Source: Dioscorea cayenensis subsp. rotundata (taxonomy: Eukaryota; Streptophyta; Magnoliopsida; Dioscoreales; Dioscoreaceae). From it: a stretch of DNA of 64,000 nucleotides. Shown here one piece after another: positions 1 to 11,800 of the stretch. The first letter of the stretch is position 1, and the number at the start of each line of letters is the position of its first letter. The stretch is taken from the NCBI RefSeq assembly GCF_009730915.1, contig NC_052484.1:1736001-1800000 (forward strand), read 5' to 3'. A program made the position numbers and the translations under genes. The notes beneath the pieces were generated by a model. It was not told the DNA's origin and ran no database searches. It saw nothing but the letters and a program-made list of their open reading frames with translations.

Positions 1-1280
1 GACATCGCGAATTACATTGTTAACTGAAATAAAACCAAAATCATTTAGGAAATACAATACACGAGACTTAAATAAATGAAGGAAGTCATATCCCCTCGGA
101 AACAAGGTAATAAAGAACTTGAAATTGAACCAAAGATTTGTGAATCCGTGAACGCCTTATCAAATTATAGTTAAACCGTATTTGGATAGTGATGATGTTA
201 TATTGCTTACCAAAGGGCCTTTTCGTGGTGTTCTTTTTAATTTGAAATAAAGCGGATTATTTATCTGCCAAACATAAATGCCATTCTTCGCCTGTGGTGC
301 AATTATGAGGACCCTGCCATTAATCTGGAGGTAGTCCGGGTCTCTCCGAGGTCGAGATTAGAGAGGAAATGAACTCGAACTTCACATTCGGACGGGTCCA
401 CTCCCTTGGAGAAAGATTATCACATTTCTCGAGAAATTCAGAATAGCTAGACTCAGGGACTAGATTGAATAAAACAATAGCAAGAATACCACCCTTGCTC
501 TAAACTAGTTTACCATACTTACAATTGGATTGCCAATCTCTCTGTGCACCAATTAATCCATTCTAATGCTTTAACTGGAGATAGTGTGGTGCGACATCAT
601 CAATAACATTATACATGACATCATTGCGGAACGTGTGGGAGTTAAAATCCATGTACCACAAATATAATTATACAGTGCCCAAAGACCGAGCCCATGCTAT
701 TTTTCCATGTTTTTGCATGGTCCTTCCAAGATCAAACTTATTGGCCGATTAATATCATCCATTAGAATATACATAGTGTGTTTTTGTTAGGGGTATTTTA
801 GTCACAATAATTAAAGTTTGAGAAAATGAGGAAATATTCAAATTGGAAATTAAAAAAAGAATCTGATTTAATGTTTATAGACGGTTTTTTTTTAATATTG
901 CAAAAAACTGAAATACTCATGTTCTAGATTATTTACCGAATACTCATTTTGGAGGAAAAATGAGAAAATTTTACCCATTTTTCAATTTTTATTTTTTTAA
1001 AAATATAGAAAAACGGAAGAAGCTTTCCCGTTTTCTATTTTTTTAATTAAAAAATGTGAACGGGAGAGTTTCTTCCGTTTACATGTTTTTTTTTATTTTT
1101 AAAATTAGAAAACGGGAGATTCTCTCCTGTTTTTCTTTTTAAAAATTTCTTAACGGGCAAGTATCATTGTCGTTAATAGTTTTTAAAAATTTTTTAAAAA
1201 AATTTATATTAGAAAAATAATAGTTAAGTTATATCTTTTTACGCTTTTTATAAAACACATATTCCGAAAATATTAGAAAA
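1..1280. other. AT-rich intergenic DNA, no gene seen
   Basis: I see no open frame with protein-like content. Around 960-1160 a motif of the type AACGGGAGA recurs three or four times between A/T runs, in both orientations, so this part is a degenerate short repeat. The rest is unstructured AT-rich sequence that could be decayed transposon DNA. Confidence 0.5.
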
Positions 1281-1283
1281 TAT

Positions 1284-1545
1284 GATGGTCAAACATGCAC
1301 TAGTCAGTAATTAGTACAAAATAGGACGATTAAATCTGTACTAGTCAGTATTTAGTACAAAGTAGGATGGTCAAACTTGCATGATTAGTAATTAGCATAA
1401 AGTAGGATGGTTAAATCTACATCGTTGGTCTAACCTGCACCGACCAATAATTAATATAAAGTAGGTCTGTTAAACCTGCACCGTTCAGTAATTAGTACAA
1501 AGTAAGACGATCAAACTTGCACCGGTCAGTACTTAGCACAATTAT
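1284..1545. repeat. tandem repeat, about 41-bp unit, 6-7 copies
   Basis: Units start near 1284, 1325, 1366, 1406, 1465 and 1506. Each has the pattern GATGGTCAAAC, TGCAC, GTCAGTAATTAGTACAAAGTAG with substitutions. The spacing between neighbours is almost exactly 41 bp, except for one stretch near 1425-1465 where a unit is partly rearranged. Divergence is moderate, so the array is not recent. It lies 150 bp before the assembly gap, which may reflect a longer array that could not be assembled. Confidence 0.8.
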
Positions 1546-1700
1546 TAATATAATTAATAATTATGACATAATACAATTATTAATATAAACTAATAATTTA
1601 ATATAATTATTAATAAAAAATTAACCCAAGGGTTATCTAAGTATATAAAAATTACCTTTTTAGGCAAAATAGATGAAATATGGTCACTTTGTAATCTTAA

Positions 1701-2700
1701 NNNNNNNNNNNNNNNNNNNNNNNNNNNNNNNNNNNNNNNNNNNNNNNNNNNNNNNNNNNNNNNNNNNNNNNNNNNNNNNNNNNNNNNNNNNNNNNNNNNN
1801 NNNNNNNNNNNNNNNNNNNNNNNNNNNNNNNNNNNNNNNNNNNNNNNNNNNNNNNNNNNNNNNNNNNNNNNNNNNNNNNNNNNNNNNNNNNNNNNNNNNN
1901 NNNNNNNNNNNNNNNNNNNNNNNNNNNNNNNNNNNNNNNNNNNNNNNNNNNNNNNNNNNNNNNNNNNNNNNNNNNNNNNNNNNNNNNNNNNNNNNNNNNN
2001 NNNNNNNNNNNNNNNNNNNNNNNNNNNNNNNNNNNNNNNNNNNNNNNNNNNNNNNNNNNNNNNNNNNNNNNNNNNNNNNNNNNNNNNNNNNNNNNNNNNN
2101 NNNNNNNNNNNNNNNNNNNNNNNNNNNNNNNNNNNNNNNNNNNNNNNNNNNNNNNNNNNNNNNNNNNNNNNNNNNNNNNNNNNNNNNNNNNNNNNNNNNN
2201 NNNNNNNNNNNNNNNNNNNNNNNNNNNNNNNNNNNNNNNNNNNNNNNNNNNNNNNNNNNNNNNNNNNNNNNNNNNNNNNNNNNNNNNNNNNNNNNNNNNN
2301 NNNNNNNNNNNNNNNNNNNNNNNNNNNNNNNNNNNNNNNNNNNNNNNNNNNNNNNNNNNNNNNNNNNNNNNNNNNNNNNNNNNNNNNNNNNNNNNNNNNN
2401 NNNNNNNNNNNNNNNNNNNNNNNNNNNNNNNNNNNNNNNNNNNNNNNNNNNNNNNNNNNNNNNNNNNNNNNNNNNNNNNNNNNNNNNNNNNNNNNNNNNN
2501 NNNNNNNNNNNNNNNNNNNNNNNNNNNNNNNNNNNNNNNNNNNNNNNNNNNNNNNNNNNNNNNNNNNNNNNNNNNNNNNNNNNNNNNNNNNNNNNNNNNN
2601 NNNNNNNNNNNNNNNNNNNNNNNNNNNNNNNNNNNNNNNNNNNNNNNNNNNNNNNNNNNNNNNNNNNNNNNNNNNNNNNNNNNNNNNNNNNNNNNNNNNN
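1701..2700. other. assembly gap (1000 Ns)
   Basis: Exactly 1000 undetermined bases, the usual placeholder for a gap of unknown size. The gap is flanked by a tandem repeat on the left and by the end of a MITE-family element on the right, so the missing DNA is probably repetitive. Confidence 0.98.
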
Positions 2701-2795
2701 AAAGAATAATACAAGCATTTGTGTTGTACTTAGATGCTTTATATTGTATTGTACTTCTTGTGTTGTACCTATGTGCAAATCAAACGGATCTTATA
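2701..2795. mobile_element. right end of a MITE-family copy running into the gap
   Basis: The reverse complement of 2705-2790 reads GTTTGATTTGCACATAGGT, then ACAACACAAG, and closely matches the left end of the element at 35240. The other end must lie inside the gap. No coding capacity is visible. The superfamily cannot be fixed without target-site duplications. Confidence 0.6.
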
Positions 2796-3238
2796 GTTTT
2801 TATTTTTTTTATTAATATATTTAACAATAGCCTATTTTTATAATTTCATGTTCTTTATAAAATTATCCACTATTTTGTTTATTGTTATTTATACGGCCGG
2901 CTTGAACTATTTAAATTATTATATTAGTGTTTATAATTATACAATAAAAAATAATTAAAAAATTGTTAAAAGGGGGAATTTTTCCAATTGGCTAAGTCTC
3001 ATAGACCCTTTACATCACTTTCTATTTAGTTAACATCAAGGCTAGCATTTGTTTGAAAAAAAGTTTAGCATTCACTAAACAAACCACTAATTAAATAAAT
3101 TAGTTGAGTAATTGGAATCATCGAGACATGCTATTTTTTTGTTTTTATCTTAGTAATTTTATAACTTTGGTTTTAACGATTGGAATTTAACACAACAATC
3201 AAACATTAGTGATCTTATTAGTACAATCAATTTTTATG

Positions 3239-3465
3239 GGTTTGTTTGATTCGCACAAGGAAGAGAGTTGGATGATAATTATTAAATTTTTTTTTATTGT
3301 AATATGATTTTTGGATTTGAAGTAGGATAAAATTAACTTTTAATTGTATTATCTCATTACTTAAAATTTGTAGTATTGTTTTGGTGGGACAAATATTATT
3401 CCAACTTTGTGTTATACTCAAATATGTTGTGTTGTACTATAAATACATTTGCAAATCAAACAAGC
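3239..3465. mobile_element. short non-autonomous DNA transposon (MITE)
   Basis: The left end GGTTTGTTTGATTCGCA pairs with the right end, whose reverse complement is GCTTGTTTGATTTGCAAAT. The interior is AT-rich and non-coding. The ends match those of the elements at 2701-2795 and 35240-36030, making this a family with at least three members here. I could not identify a convincing target-site duplication. Confidence 0.65.
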
Positions 3466-4200
3466 GACAAAAGAGTTTGTGCTCTGTGTGGGTTGGATTG
3501 GATGCTCATCCAATAGCCCTGTGGGACATGCATAGATTCAAAATGGAGTAATACTCCAAACAGTCCATCTACTTTTCAAAATGTGCCGTTTGGTCCCTTA
3601 CTTATTTCTGTACCATTAAACGCACCCATTAATCTAGGAGTAAACAACCGTCATATTTTAGAAAAATTGATGGACTATTAGAGCACGTTTTAGAAAAGTA
3701 GGGGGACTAAACGAGCACATGTTGGTCATCCTACTTTTCTAAAATGTGTCATTTTGGTCTCCTTACTTTTTTAAAATATGATGATTCTTTGCTCCTGGAT
3801 AAATGTGGTGCATTTTATAATGTTTAGAATACAATATAAATCTGTAATTTATATTGTACTCTAAACATATATATTTATTTGATAATATGAATAAACCACA
3901 CCAAATAAACATGAGTCAAACCCTCAATCTCCCGTACAAAATTCAAATGTTTTAACTGCTATATTATTGCGGTGGTGGCTCGGGCTCTATTATATGAGAA
4001 AATTACTAAAACAACATTGGGAAAACATTGTACAGTGCAAGGGCATAAATGTAAAACACGTAATAGTTGCAAAAGACACTCCTATAAATTGAAAATATTA
4101 AAGCATACTACTGTTTTCTTTTTTGCATATATACCCAAAATGTTTTATTTTTTTGGGGAGGGAATTACTATGCATTCCTGATTCCTGAAAATGTCTATAT
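3466..4200. other. intergenic DNA with an inverted-repeat fragment
   Basis: At 3554-3780 the motif CTACTTTTCAAAATGTGC is followed by an inverted version (TTTTAGAAAAGTAGGGGGAC) and then by another direct version. This is the structure of a degenerate foldback or MITE-like repeat. Nothing here looks coding. Confidence 0.5.
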
Positions 4201-4620
4201 GTAGTGTTTTAGCAGAATAAACTTCTTTCCAACCTTGAAAATGAAAAGAAAATAGTCTGAGAAAGAGAGAGAAGAGTCTATTCTTCAAAAAGAAAGAAGA
4301 AATTAACAGAGTGTCAGAGAATATATAGAAGAGAAAACAGAGCATTATATAGATCAAATAAAAGAAAAACAGAGAGAAGAGAAGAGAAAAAAACAGAGAG
4401 TTAGAAAAAGCAAAGCCAGAAGTAGAGAAGAAAATAGAGTAAAAGAGAAATAGAGAAGATAAAACAGAGAGGTTAAAAGAGTTCAAGAAAGAGATACAGA
4501 AGAGAAGTGAAAAAAAAAACATAGAATTAGAGAGAAAAAAGCCAAGAAAAAACAGAGCTATATATATATATATATATATATAAAGAGAAGAAGAGAAGAA
4601 GAAGAAAAACAGAGAAGAAG
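4200..4620 (+). promoter_or_regulatory. purine-rich 5' leader with (TA)n tract
   Basis: About 400 bp directly before the start codon are almost only A and G, with dispersed GAGA/GAAG blocks, and a (TA)10 tract at 4560-4580. Such GA-rich leaders occur in some plant genes and can bind GAGA-binding (BBR/BPC) factors; that role is inferred. The strand bias is strong enough to form unusual DNA structures. Confidence 0.5.
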
Positions 4621-5220
4621 ATGATAAGTTTAGTGAAAGAAAGAGAAGCAATAGGAATGTCATCACCATGGAGAAGAACTCCAAAACAGTATTCAGGCAA
4701 CCGTACGCCGGAAAACACCACTCCCCGCCACTCCTCCGCCGGCTACTTCTCCCCCTACCGTTCCCCACGCCGGCCACCGGAGTTCCTCTCCCATCCCTCA
4801 CCGGACTCAGAGAACTATAGCTTCTACACCTATGGAACTCCCCGGAGAAGAGAACAGGTACACGTTATTGAGATTGGAACTCCCCGGAGAGTGACCATGA
4901 TGGGGAGAGAGATTGATCTTGGTGGATTCCGGTCACCGGTGAGACCTTCCGGCGGGACCAATAACTGGGGTGGAGATTCTCCGATGATCTCTAGGAATAT
5001 TCCTAAAGAATCAATGGAGACTAGTTATGTGAGGTTTAATCCTTTGAGTGATCTTGATGATGATGAGGAGGAGAAGTCTGTGAGGTTCATGAAGAAGATG
5101 ACTGTCGCCGACGTGGTGGTGGCTCCGGCTGTTCCGGCGCCGGCGCCGTCTCCGGCGAGGAGGTCTAAGAGGAGATGGTTTTGGAAGAGGTTGAAGTGGT
5201 GGAAGAGAGGGAGGAAGTAG
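4621..5220 (+). CDS. SP/TP-rich basic protein of unknown function
   Basis: A 199-residue single-exon frame with clear coding character and high GC in its middle. A second in-frame Met at codon 13 (position 4657, MSSPWRRTPKQ) could be the real start. The N-terminal half is full of SP and TP pairs (RTPKQ, RTPEN, YFSPYRSPRR) and the motif GTPRR occurs twice, which are typical proline-directed kinase sites. An acidic patch DLDDDEEE lies near residue 140, followed by an Ala/Pro stretch. The C-terminus is strongly basic and aromatic (KRRWFWKRLKWWKRGRK) and could bind nucleic acid or membrane, or serve as a nuclear signal. I do not recognise the family; no signal peptide or catalytic motif is visible. 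A long purine-rich leader precedes it. Confidence 0.75.
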   Translation: MISLVKEREAIGMSSPWRRTPKQYSGNRTPENTTPRHSSAGYFSPYRSPRRPPEFLSHPSPDSENYSFYTYGTPRRREQVHVIEIGTPRRVTMMGREIDLGGFRSPVRPSGGTNNWGGDSPMISRNIPKESMETSYVRFNPLSDLDDDEEEKSVRFMKKMTVADVVVAPAVPAPAPSPARRSKRRWFWKRLKWWKRGRK

Positions 5221-5850
5221 CCTACGTGTGCATGCATGCATGCATGTGTGTGTGCACACGTGAGTGGCACGTGATTGTTTGTTTTTATTTTAATTCTGGT
5301 TCAAATAAAAATAGAGTTTTCTGTTTTTGTTTTTGTTTTTATTATGTGTTTTTGTTTCATGAGAAAAAGAAAAATAAATGATGTATTTATCTTTTTTTAT
5401 ATATGTAATTTGAATCTTTTGAGAATAAATTTGGATATTAATTTTTATTTTGAAAAAAACACACTATTAACACCAGCAAATAAAATTTTTTGGAACTTAT
5501 ATTTTTTTAATTTTTAAAAAATAATTTTAACATCCTAAGTTAACTTTGATCAATCATGTGTTAAATAATTAATAGTTATTAAAATTTTATTAGAACACAA
5601 TAAAGTTGAACCCAAAACATAAAACTAAAAAAAAAAAGAATTTAAAAATATATAAAAAAAATTTCACATGGAATATAATATAACTATGAAAAAAATAAAA
5701 ATAAATTAATTTCATAAATTTATAAATAAAATGTTTTCCAAATATTAAAGTTTTATAGGGATATATATGCAAAAATTATTGGAAAATTTCATTTCCGAGT
5801 CTTAAAAGTTAAAACACTCACAGCATCGTCTTGATGTTCTTCAAGCTCGA
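5221..5850. other. 3' flank of the SP/TP-rich gene and AT-rich spacer
   Basis: Just after the stop there is a (GCAT)n tract with overlapping CATGCA (RY-type) words and two G-box words (CACGTG near 5256-5275). The remainder to 5850 is AT-rich, with a possible poly(A) signal region around 5340-5400. No gene is seen. Confidence 0.5.
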
Positions 5851-5853
5851 GCC

Positions 5854-8800
5854 ATGGTTTTTCCTGATTTTCCCCCAAAATTTCCCTTTTTTTCACTAAT
5901 TTTCTTCGTTTCCTTTGATTTCTCATCGTTAATTCTTGTGATTTTCCTCTCAGGATTACCTCAGGACTGTGAACCCTTCGCAGCTCATCGCGGAGCGTGG
6001 TTCTCACCTCGTGGTGATCAATCCAGGTTCCAAACCCTAACCCTAATTTCTCGTCCTTTTTTCTTGCAATATCGTAGGAATTTCACACTATTTGGTCTTT
6101 TTTTGGGATTTCTTGATATATTTTAGTGTAATTTTGTGTGTTTTTGTTAAGGTTCTGCGAATATTAGGGTGGGGTTTGCTCATCATCAAGTACCACTTAG
6201 TTTTCCTCATTGCATTGCTCGGCATGTGAAGGGATTGGATAAAGATTCAAGATTGGCTCTACGAGATCAGGTAATGGAGGATGGAGCTAAGGTCTTTTAC
6301 AATGGATGGAGTTTTTGACAGCTCTTTCTATTGTGTTTTTTCCTTTGTTTCAGTTGCTCAATGGTCAAGTAACTCCTGCTCAACAGTTGGAGCGTGAGAA
6401 GGCATATGATAATGTAACAAAAATGTGTTTTTTGGGTTGTTCTCCAGTTGTTTCTTTATTTGTTCTTGTATGGTTTGTAATGGTACTGAATTTGGGATTT
6501 TGGCCTGGTTTTAGATTGCATCTCTACTTAAGATACCGTTTCTGGATGAAGAAACTGCAACTAACTCTTTTCCAAGAAAGGTTTGTTGAATCTTATACTG
6601 ATATGTATAAGGCCCCTCATAAGCATTAGTGTATGCTGGTTGGCAGATAGTGGAACTCTAAAATGTTTAGAAAATGTGATTTCATTCTTATGCAGATGGG
6701 GTCTATGGATGGATATAATCCGTATAATAGCAGGAGTGATACTACTTTCGCCTGGACTAATGTGATGGAGAAGAAAACCAACACAGTTTTGGCAACAGGT
6801 TGAAAAAAAATATTATATGTTCAATTTTCCTTTTTTTTTTGTACTTGAGATGTTATTCAGGTGCCTCTTAGTAATGCATGTTGAACTATTTGTGTAACAT
6901 AGTTACTGTTATGTTACTGAAATTTGAATATGATCCCTTAAGTGTTTGCTGCTACCTTTTACAAACGCATGTCGAACCATTTGCATAACACACTACTGTT
7001 ATAGTACTGAAAATTTGAATAAACCTTGGGTTCACTATTATTCTATTTTGGAATTTTTATTTGTTTTGTCATAAGTGTGTTGTTATTTGACGCCTGAATA
7101 TCTGTAGATGAGTCAGTTGTTAAAGAAACTGAAGATGGATCATTAAAGAAATCTGTAGCTATTGATGGGGGAGAACCATGCCCTGAAGAGTATGAGTTTA
7201 AGGAATTTATCTGCGGTGAGGAAGCTCTTAAAATTTCCTCTGCTGAGTCATATTGCCTTCACCGTCCTATTCGGAGAGGTCACTTCAATGTATCTCAGAA
7301 TTACTCCTCACAGCAGGTACCATTATACATTGATGATTATCGAAAGACTTGTTGTAAATCAACTATATGATCATCATTGTGATTTCGAATTTTCTATAGC
7401 ATCATTTCACTGGGATTATATATGCCTTTTCACTTTGCGTATTCCTTAAGAGAAGGTCATACATGAAATTTCTCCTTGAATTACAAATTTCCAGGCTAAA
7501 TCTGGGCTTACTGACGCGGGTTATTAAGCAAATATAAAAATAAACTGTGATCGTAGACATGCATTTGATTATAAAACGGATGGTCAAATCCATTTTTTTG
7601 ACATGGAACTAAGTTTGATTGACACAAAGTAAATCAATTAAAAAAAAAAAATAAAACAACTTTTCTCTATACTAATTATATGCATTAACCTATAAGCATA
7701 ACAAGTTTTGGCTCAAAAAGACATTCAGTTCCAACTGTTGAAACCTGCCTCTGAGATTGGTTGTGCCATCCGTAATTTTGAAATCGCTGAAGATCATCTG
7801 ATGTCTTAAATATAGGTAGTTTTTATTGCTTGTAGAGTAAGACAATAAAATGTTAATTTTGGTAGATTTCTATCATATCATTCAACCTGATAGATTTTCC
7901 CCTAAACTACACAGTGACTTTTTAACATTGCAGGTTATTGAAGATTTGTATACAATTTGGAATTGGATTTTGACTGAAAAATTACGGATACCTCCAGCTG
8001 ATAGAAACCTGTATCATGTGGTTCTTGTTGTGCCTGAAACTTTTGATAATCGCGGTACAATTTTGGTTCCTTTTGTTTTACTAGTTTAGTGGTCCTGCAT
8101 GTTACTTTGTTTTATGTGCCTTGTTTGAAATTCATGATGATTTTTTTAACATAGATCTTTGATTATTAGCAACGGATGTTCAGCTTTGAAATCCGCTGGT
8201 GATATATTGGCAATAGCTTAGAATCAAATCACACATCAAAATAGACCTGAAGGGTTACATCCCTGATGCTGTGCTGAGGCCTAAGAAGATCTTGTTTTCT
8301 TACTGGAGATTATAAATAATTAATTACGAGATATGTTACCTAACAAAATTAACCATGGAACAGTATTGCGTATTCTTTTCATAAAATTCTCAATTATTTG
8401 GCCTTGAATTTTCCTCTATGAGAAGTTTCCATCACTAACAAGTATTTGAGTTCAAAACTACTGATTAAGGATAAATCAGCATTTTTTTTCCTCTGATTAA
8501 TATGTGACTAAATTTAGATAGTAAGTGCTCAATATCTTTTGCACTATTGCATTATTGGATCAGATATTCTCCCATTAGATTAAATGCAGACTTTCGTCTC
8601 TCAACTTGCCCTATAAGATGGAAACATATTTAACTGATTATGAATTTTGTTAAATTATAGGCACCAGAATTTATTAACTACCCTAAGGTAAGTTGGATTG
8701 GATTGAAGAATACAATTGTGAATAATTAGCTTTAGGAATTATCTTCATTTTGTTTGATATTAGAGCTATTTTAAATGATATCTGGTCCTTTTTTTAATCA

Positions 8801-11800
8801 GAAATCAAAGAAATGCTCTCAATTGTGCTGCGGGATTTAAGGTTTAGCGCTGCAGTAGTACATCAGGTGTGTGGTATGAATGATTCAATGTTAATATATG
8901 TTTATTTATTTATTTTTTTTTAAATTTTTACTTTGATAGCATTCTCATTGTTATCTTGCTGGGCTGTATGTACAATCATGGTGTAGATCTGTTTTTCTTT
9001 CACTGTTACAATGATATCGATCGGATCAAATCAATTGTCTTGGTTTCAGGCTTTATCCAACTAGTTAAATTATTCTCTGGCTTCTGGTTATAGCTTGTCA
9101 TGGCTTGTTGTGTCCTATATTCTCTTTTCAAATGTTATTTCTTAATTTCAACTGTCATTACCTTTTCTGCTTCTTTACCCATCTTCAGGAAGGTCTTGCT
9201 GCTGCGTTTGGGAATGGATTGTCAACTGCATGTGTTGTGAACATTGGTGCTCAAGTCACATCAGTTATCTGTATTGAGGCAAGAAACACTTTCCGCTCTG
9301 GTGAACTACTGGAGTCTATTAGGTTTTAAAGCAATCTTATGGTACATCGCGTTATAGAGAAATCAAATGTTTTCTCATGATAATATGTTTCTTTATGGAG
9401 CTATAAAGGCTGTGTGCCAGTTTGATCTGGGTGGGACAGGGGTTTGTAGGTTTGGCCTGTGAGGGTTTATATGCCTTAGGTAAATCTTAATGGTGTGTGT
9501 ACATATGTAGGTCCTTAATGACACATTAATATTACTTTATAACTTGATTTTACCCATCTTTGTTAATTAATTAAAAGGTATATTTTGCCTTTCTATTTTC
9601 TTAATAGACTGACCTTTTGCTTTATTGCTGACTAAACTTGTTATAAATTGTTTTGCTGTAACTAATATTTCTTGTTATTGTTTAGGATGGAGCAGCTTTG
9701 CCTGCCACCAGCATGATATTGCCCTTATGGTGGGGAGGTACAGCTCTTAGTTCTTCAAATATGTCATTATGTGTTCATATTAGATGTGTGACTGGATAAG
9801 TCTTTTTTATTTGTTTCAAGCACTACCTACTTTCCCATGTTGCGAACTTACCCAATTCATGCACAGATAATAGTACTACTTTAAATAAATTATTTTGTTT
9901 AATGTTTAATTGTTTAAAGCACTACCTACTTTTCCATGTTGTGAACTTACCCAATTCATGCACATATATTAGTACTATTTTTAATAAATTATTTTGTTTA
10001 ATGTTTAATCACTTACCAACACATTTATTACAGGATATCTCAAGGTGCCTTCTATGGGTTCAACGGCATCACCAAGCATGGCCTGTTAATAGTACTAACC
10101 CTCTTGTGAAACCTGTTGACATGATGATGCTAAATAAGATAAAAGAGTCGTATTGCCAGATTCGAGTGAGTACTTTTAACTTATAATTTTTAAAAAATTT
10201 TCAATATCATGGGCCTTCCTATGTTTTCTCCAAATTTAAATTGATGGAGGATGCCTTTTTGTGTTTTTAAAATTGCATTGTTCGTTATATCTTAAATTCT
10301 GGGTGTATACATCTTGTGAGCTTTTATATTATGTTAATGATGATTGGTTAAGTTTTTGCTGGCACAAGCAATGAGACAATGATTTCTGTCTATTGCAAAC
10401 CATCTCTTGGGGTTTATACAGTTTTATTTTGATGCTTCAACCAGCCATAAGAAAATAACAACGGCGCTTTATGTTTGAACATTTGTTTTCAGATTCTAAG
10501 GACACCTTGTTTATTGTTTAAGGAATGAGATATTTTTTGGTAGAGTTGCTGAAATGTCTGGTTGTGCTGGTGTAAAATGATACTCTGACTTTTTCTTTTT
10601 CTCTCATTTTGTTATTATTTGATTTATCTCCAAATTTTGTTGTGCAGGATGGTGAGTTTGATGCTGTAGCTATAGTTCATTCATATGAGGAGGGCAGGCC
10701 AGTTGGATCTCATAAGACAAGGCTATCTGCTCTCAATGTAATTCTTCGGCTTGAGAATTTCATTATAATAAAAGTATCATTTCCTGTTCATGTACATATG
10801 CATGCATAGGCCCTTTATGAAAGTCTATTAACCTTTGTTGGTCTACTTATTTCTGGATATATTTCTTATATGCTAATGAGGTCCTTGTTCTTCATTTCTG
10901 ACATTGAATTTTTCTCCTTGAAAGCAAACAATATTGGGATGCATTTAGTTTATTGGTCTTGGTGTCAATGTAACCTTGTAAAATTATTTTTTTGTTTGTA
11001 TTTTTTTTTTCTTATAATAGGTTCCTCCTGTGGGTCTTTTCTACCCAACACTTTTTGCTACTGAAGAATATCCTCCACCACCCCGTACTTGGTAAGGTGC
11101 AGCTGATTATACCACTGCATTAATACAGAGTCCTATGTAATTACATTTCATTATTGTCAGGTTTCATGACCATGAGGACATGCTGGAAGATACATGGCAT
11201 ATGGAATATCCCAGAAGGCCTGATATGTCAGATGGCCTGTATTATGGTGGTAATGGTGGAGTAAATATGTGGGATAATTACCCGGTATATCAAACTAAAC
11301 TGAAGAAAGAGGTTAATCTTGGCCTTGCAGAGGCAATTACCAGTAGTATACTTTCAACAGGTAGAATTGCCTTTACTATTGATATTGAGAAATCTGATTG
11401 TACAACTTGTTAATCAAGGACTCTTTCTTTACTATCAGGGCGTCTTGACCTCCAAAGGAAGTTGTTTGTCAGTATACAACTGGTGCGCCACACAACCTCA
11501 AGGAATATGTGCTATTGCTATCTATCTTACTTGACTTTTAATGAGTGCTTGTTTATCTTTGTTTAGATTGGTGGAGTTGCTCTGACGAGTGGTCTTGTTG
11601 CAACTGTGGAAGAAAGGTTTGTTAGAATCTGAATCAAATGGTCAATTTGCTTTATTTGATGCTTTAGCCATAAAACCATCCAAGCAATGGAAAGGTTTGA
11701 ATAGGTATTTGCACAGTCAATACGATGTTATCATTATCAACATACAAGACCATTCATATTGTAAACTCAGCGGCAATCAGAATATAGTCTTTATTGTCAC

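Noticed and set aside
1590-2815. Three open frames of about 370 codons across 1590-2815
   Set aside because: They run through 1000 undetermined bases; the openness is only the absence of sequence.
4145-4801. Long minus-strand frame rich in Phe/Leu/Ser
   Set aside because: It is the complement of the purine-rich leader and of the start of the SP/TP-rich gene; composition alone keeps it open.
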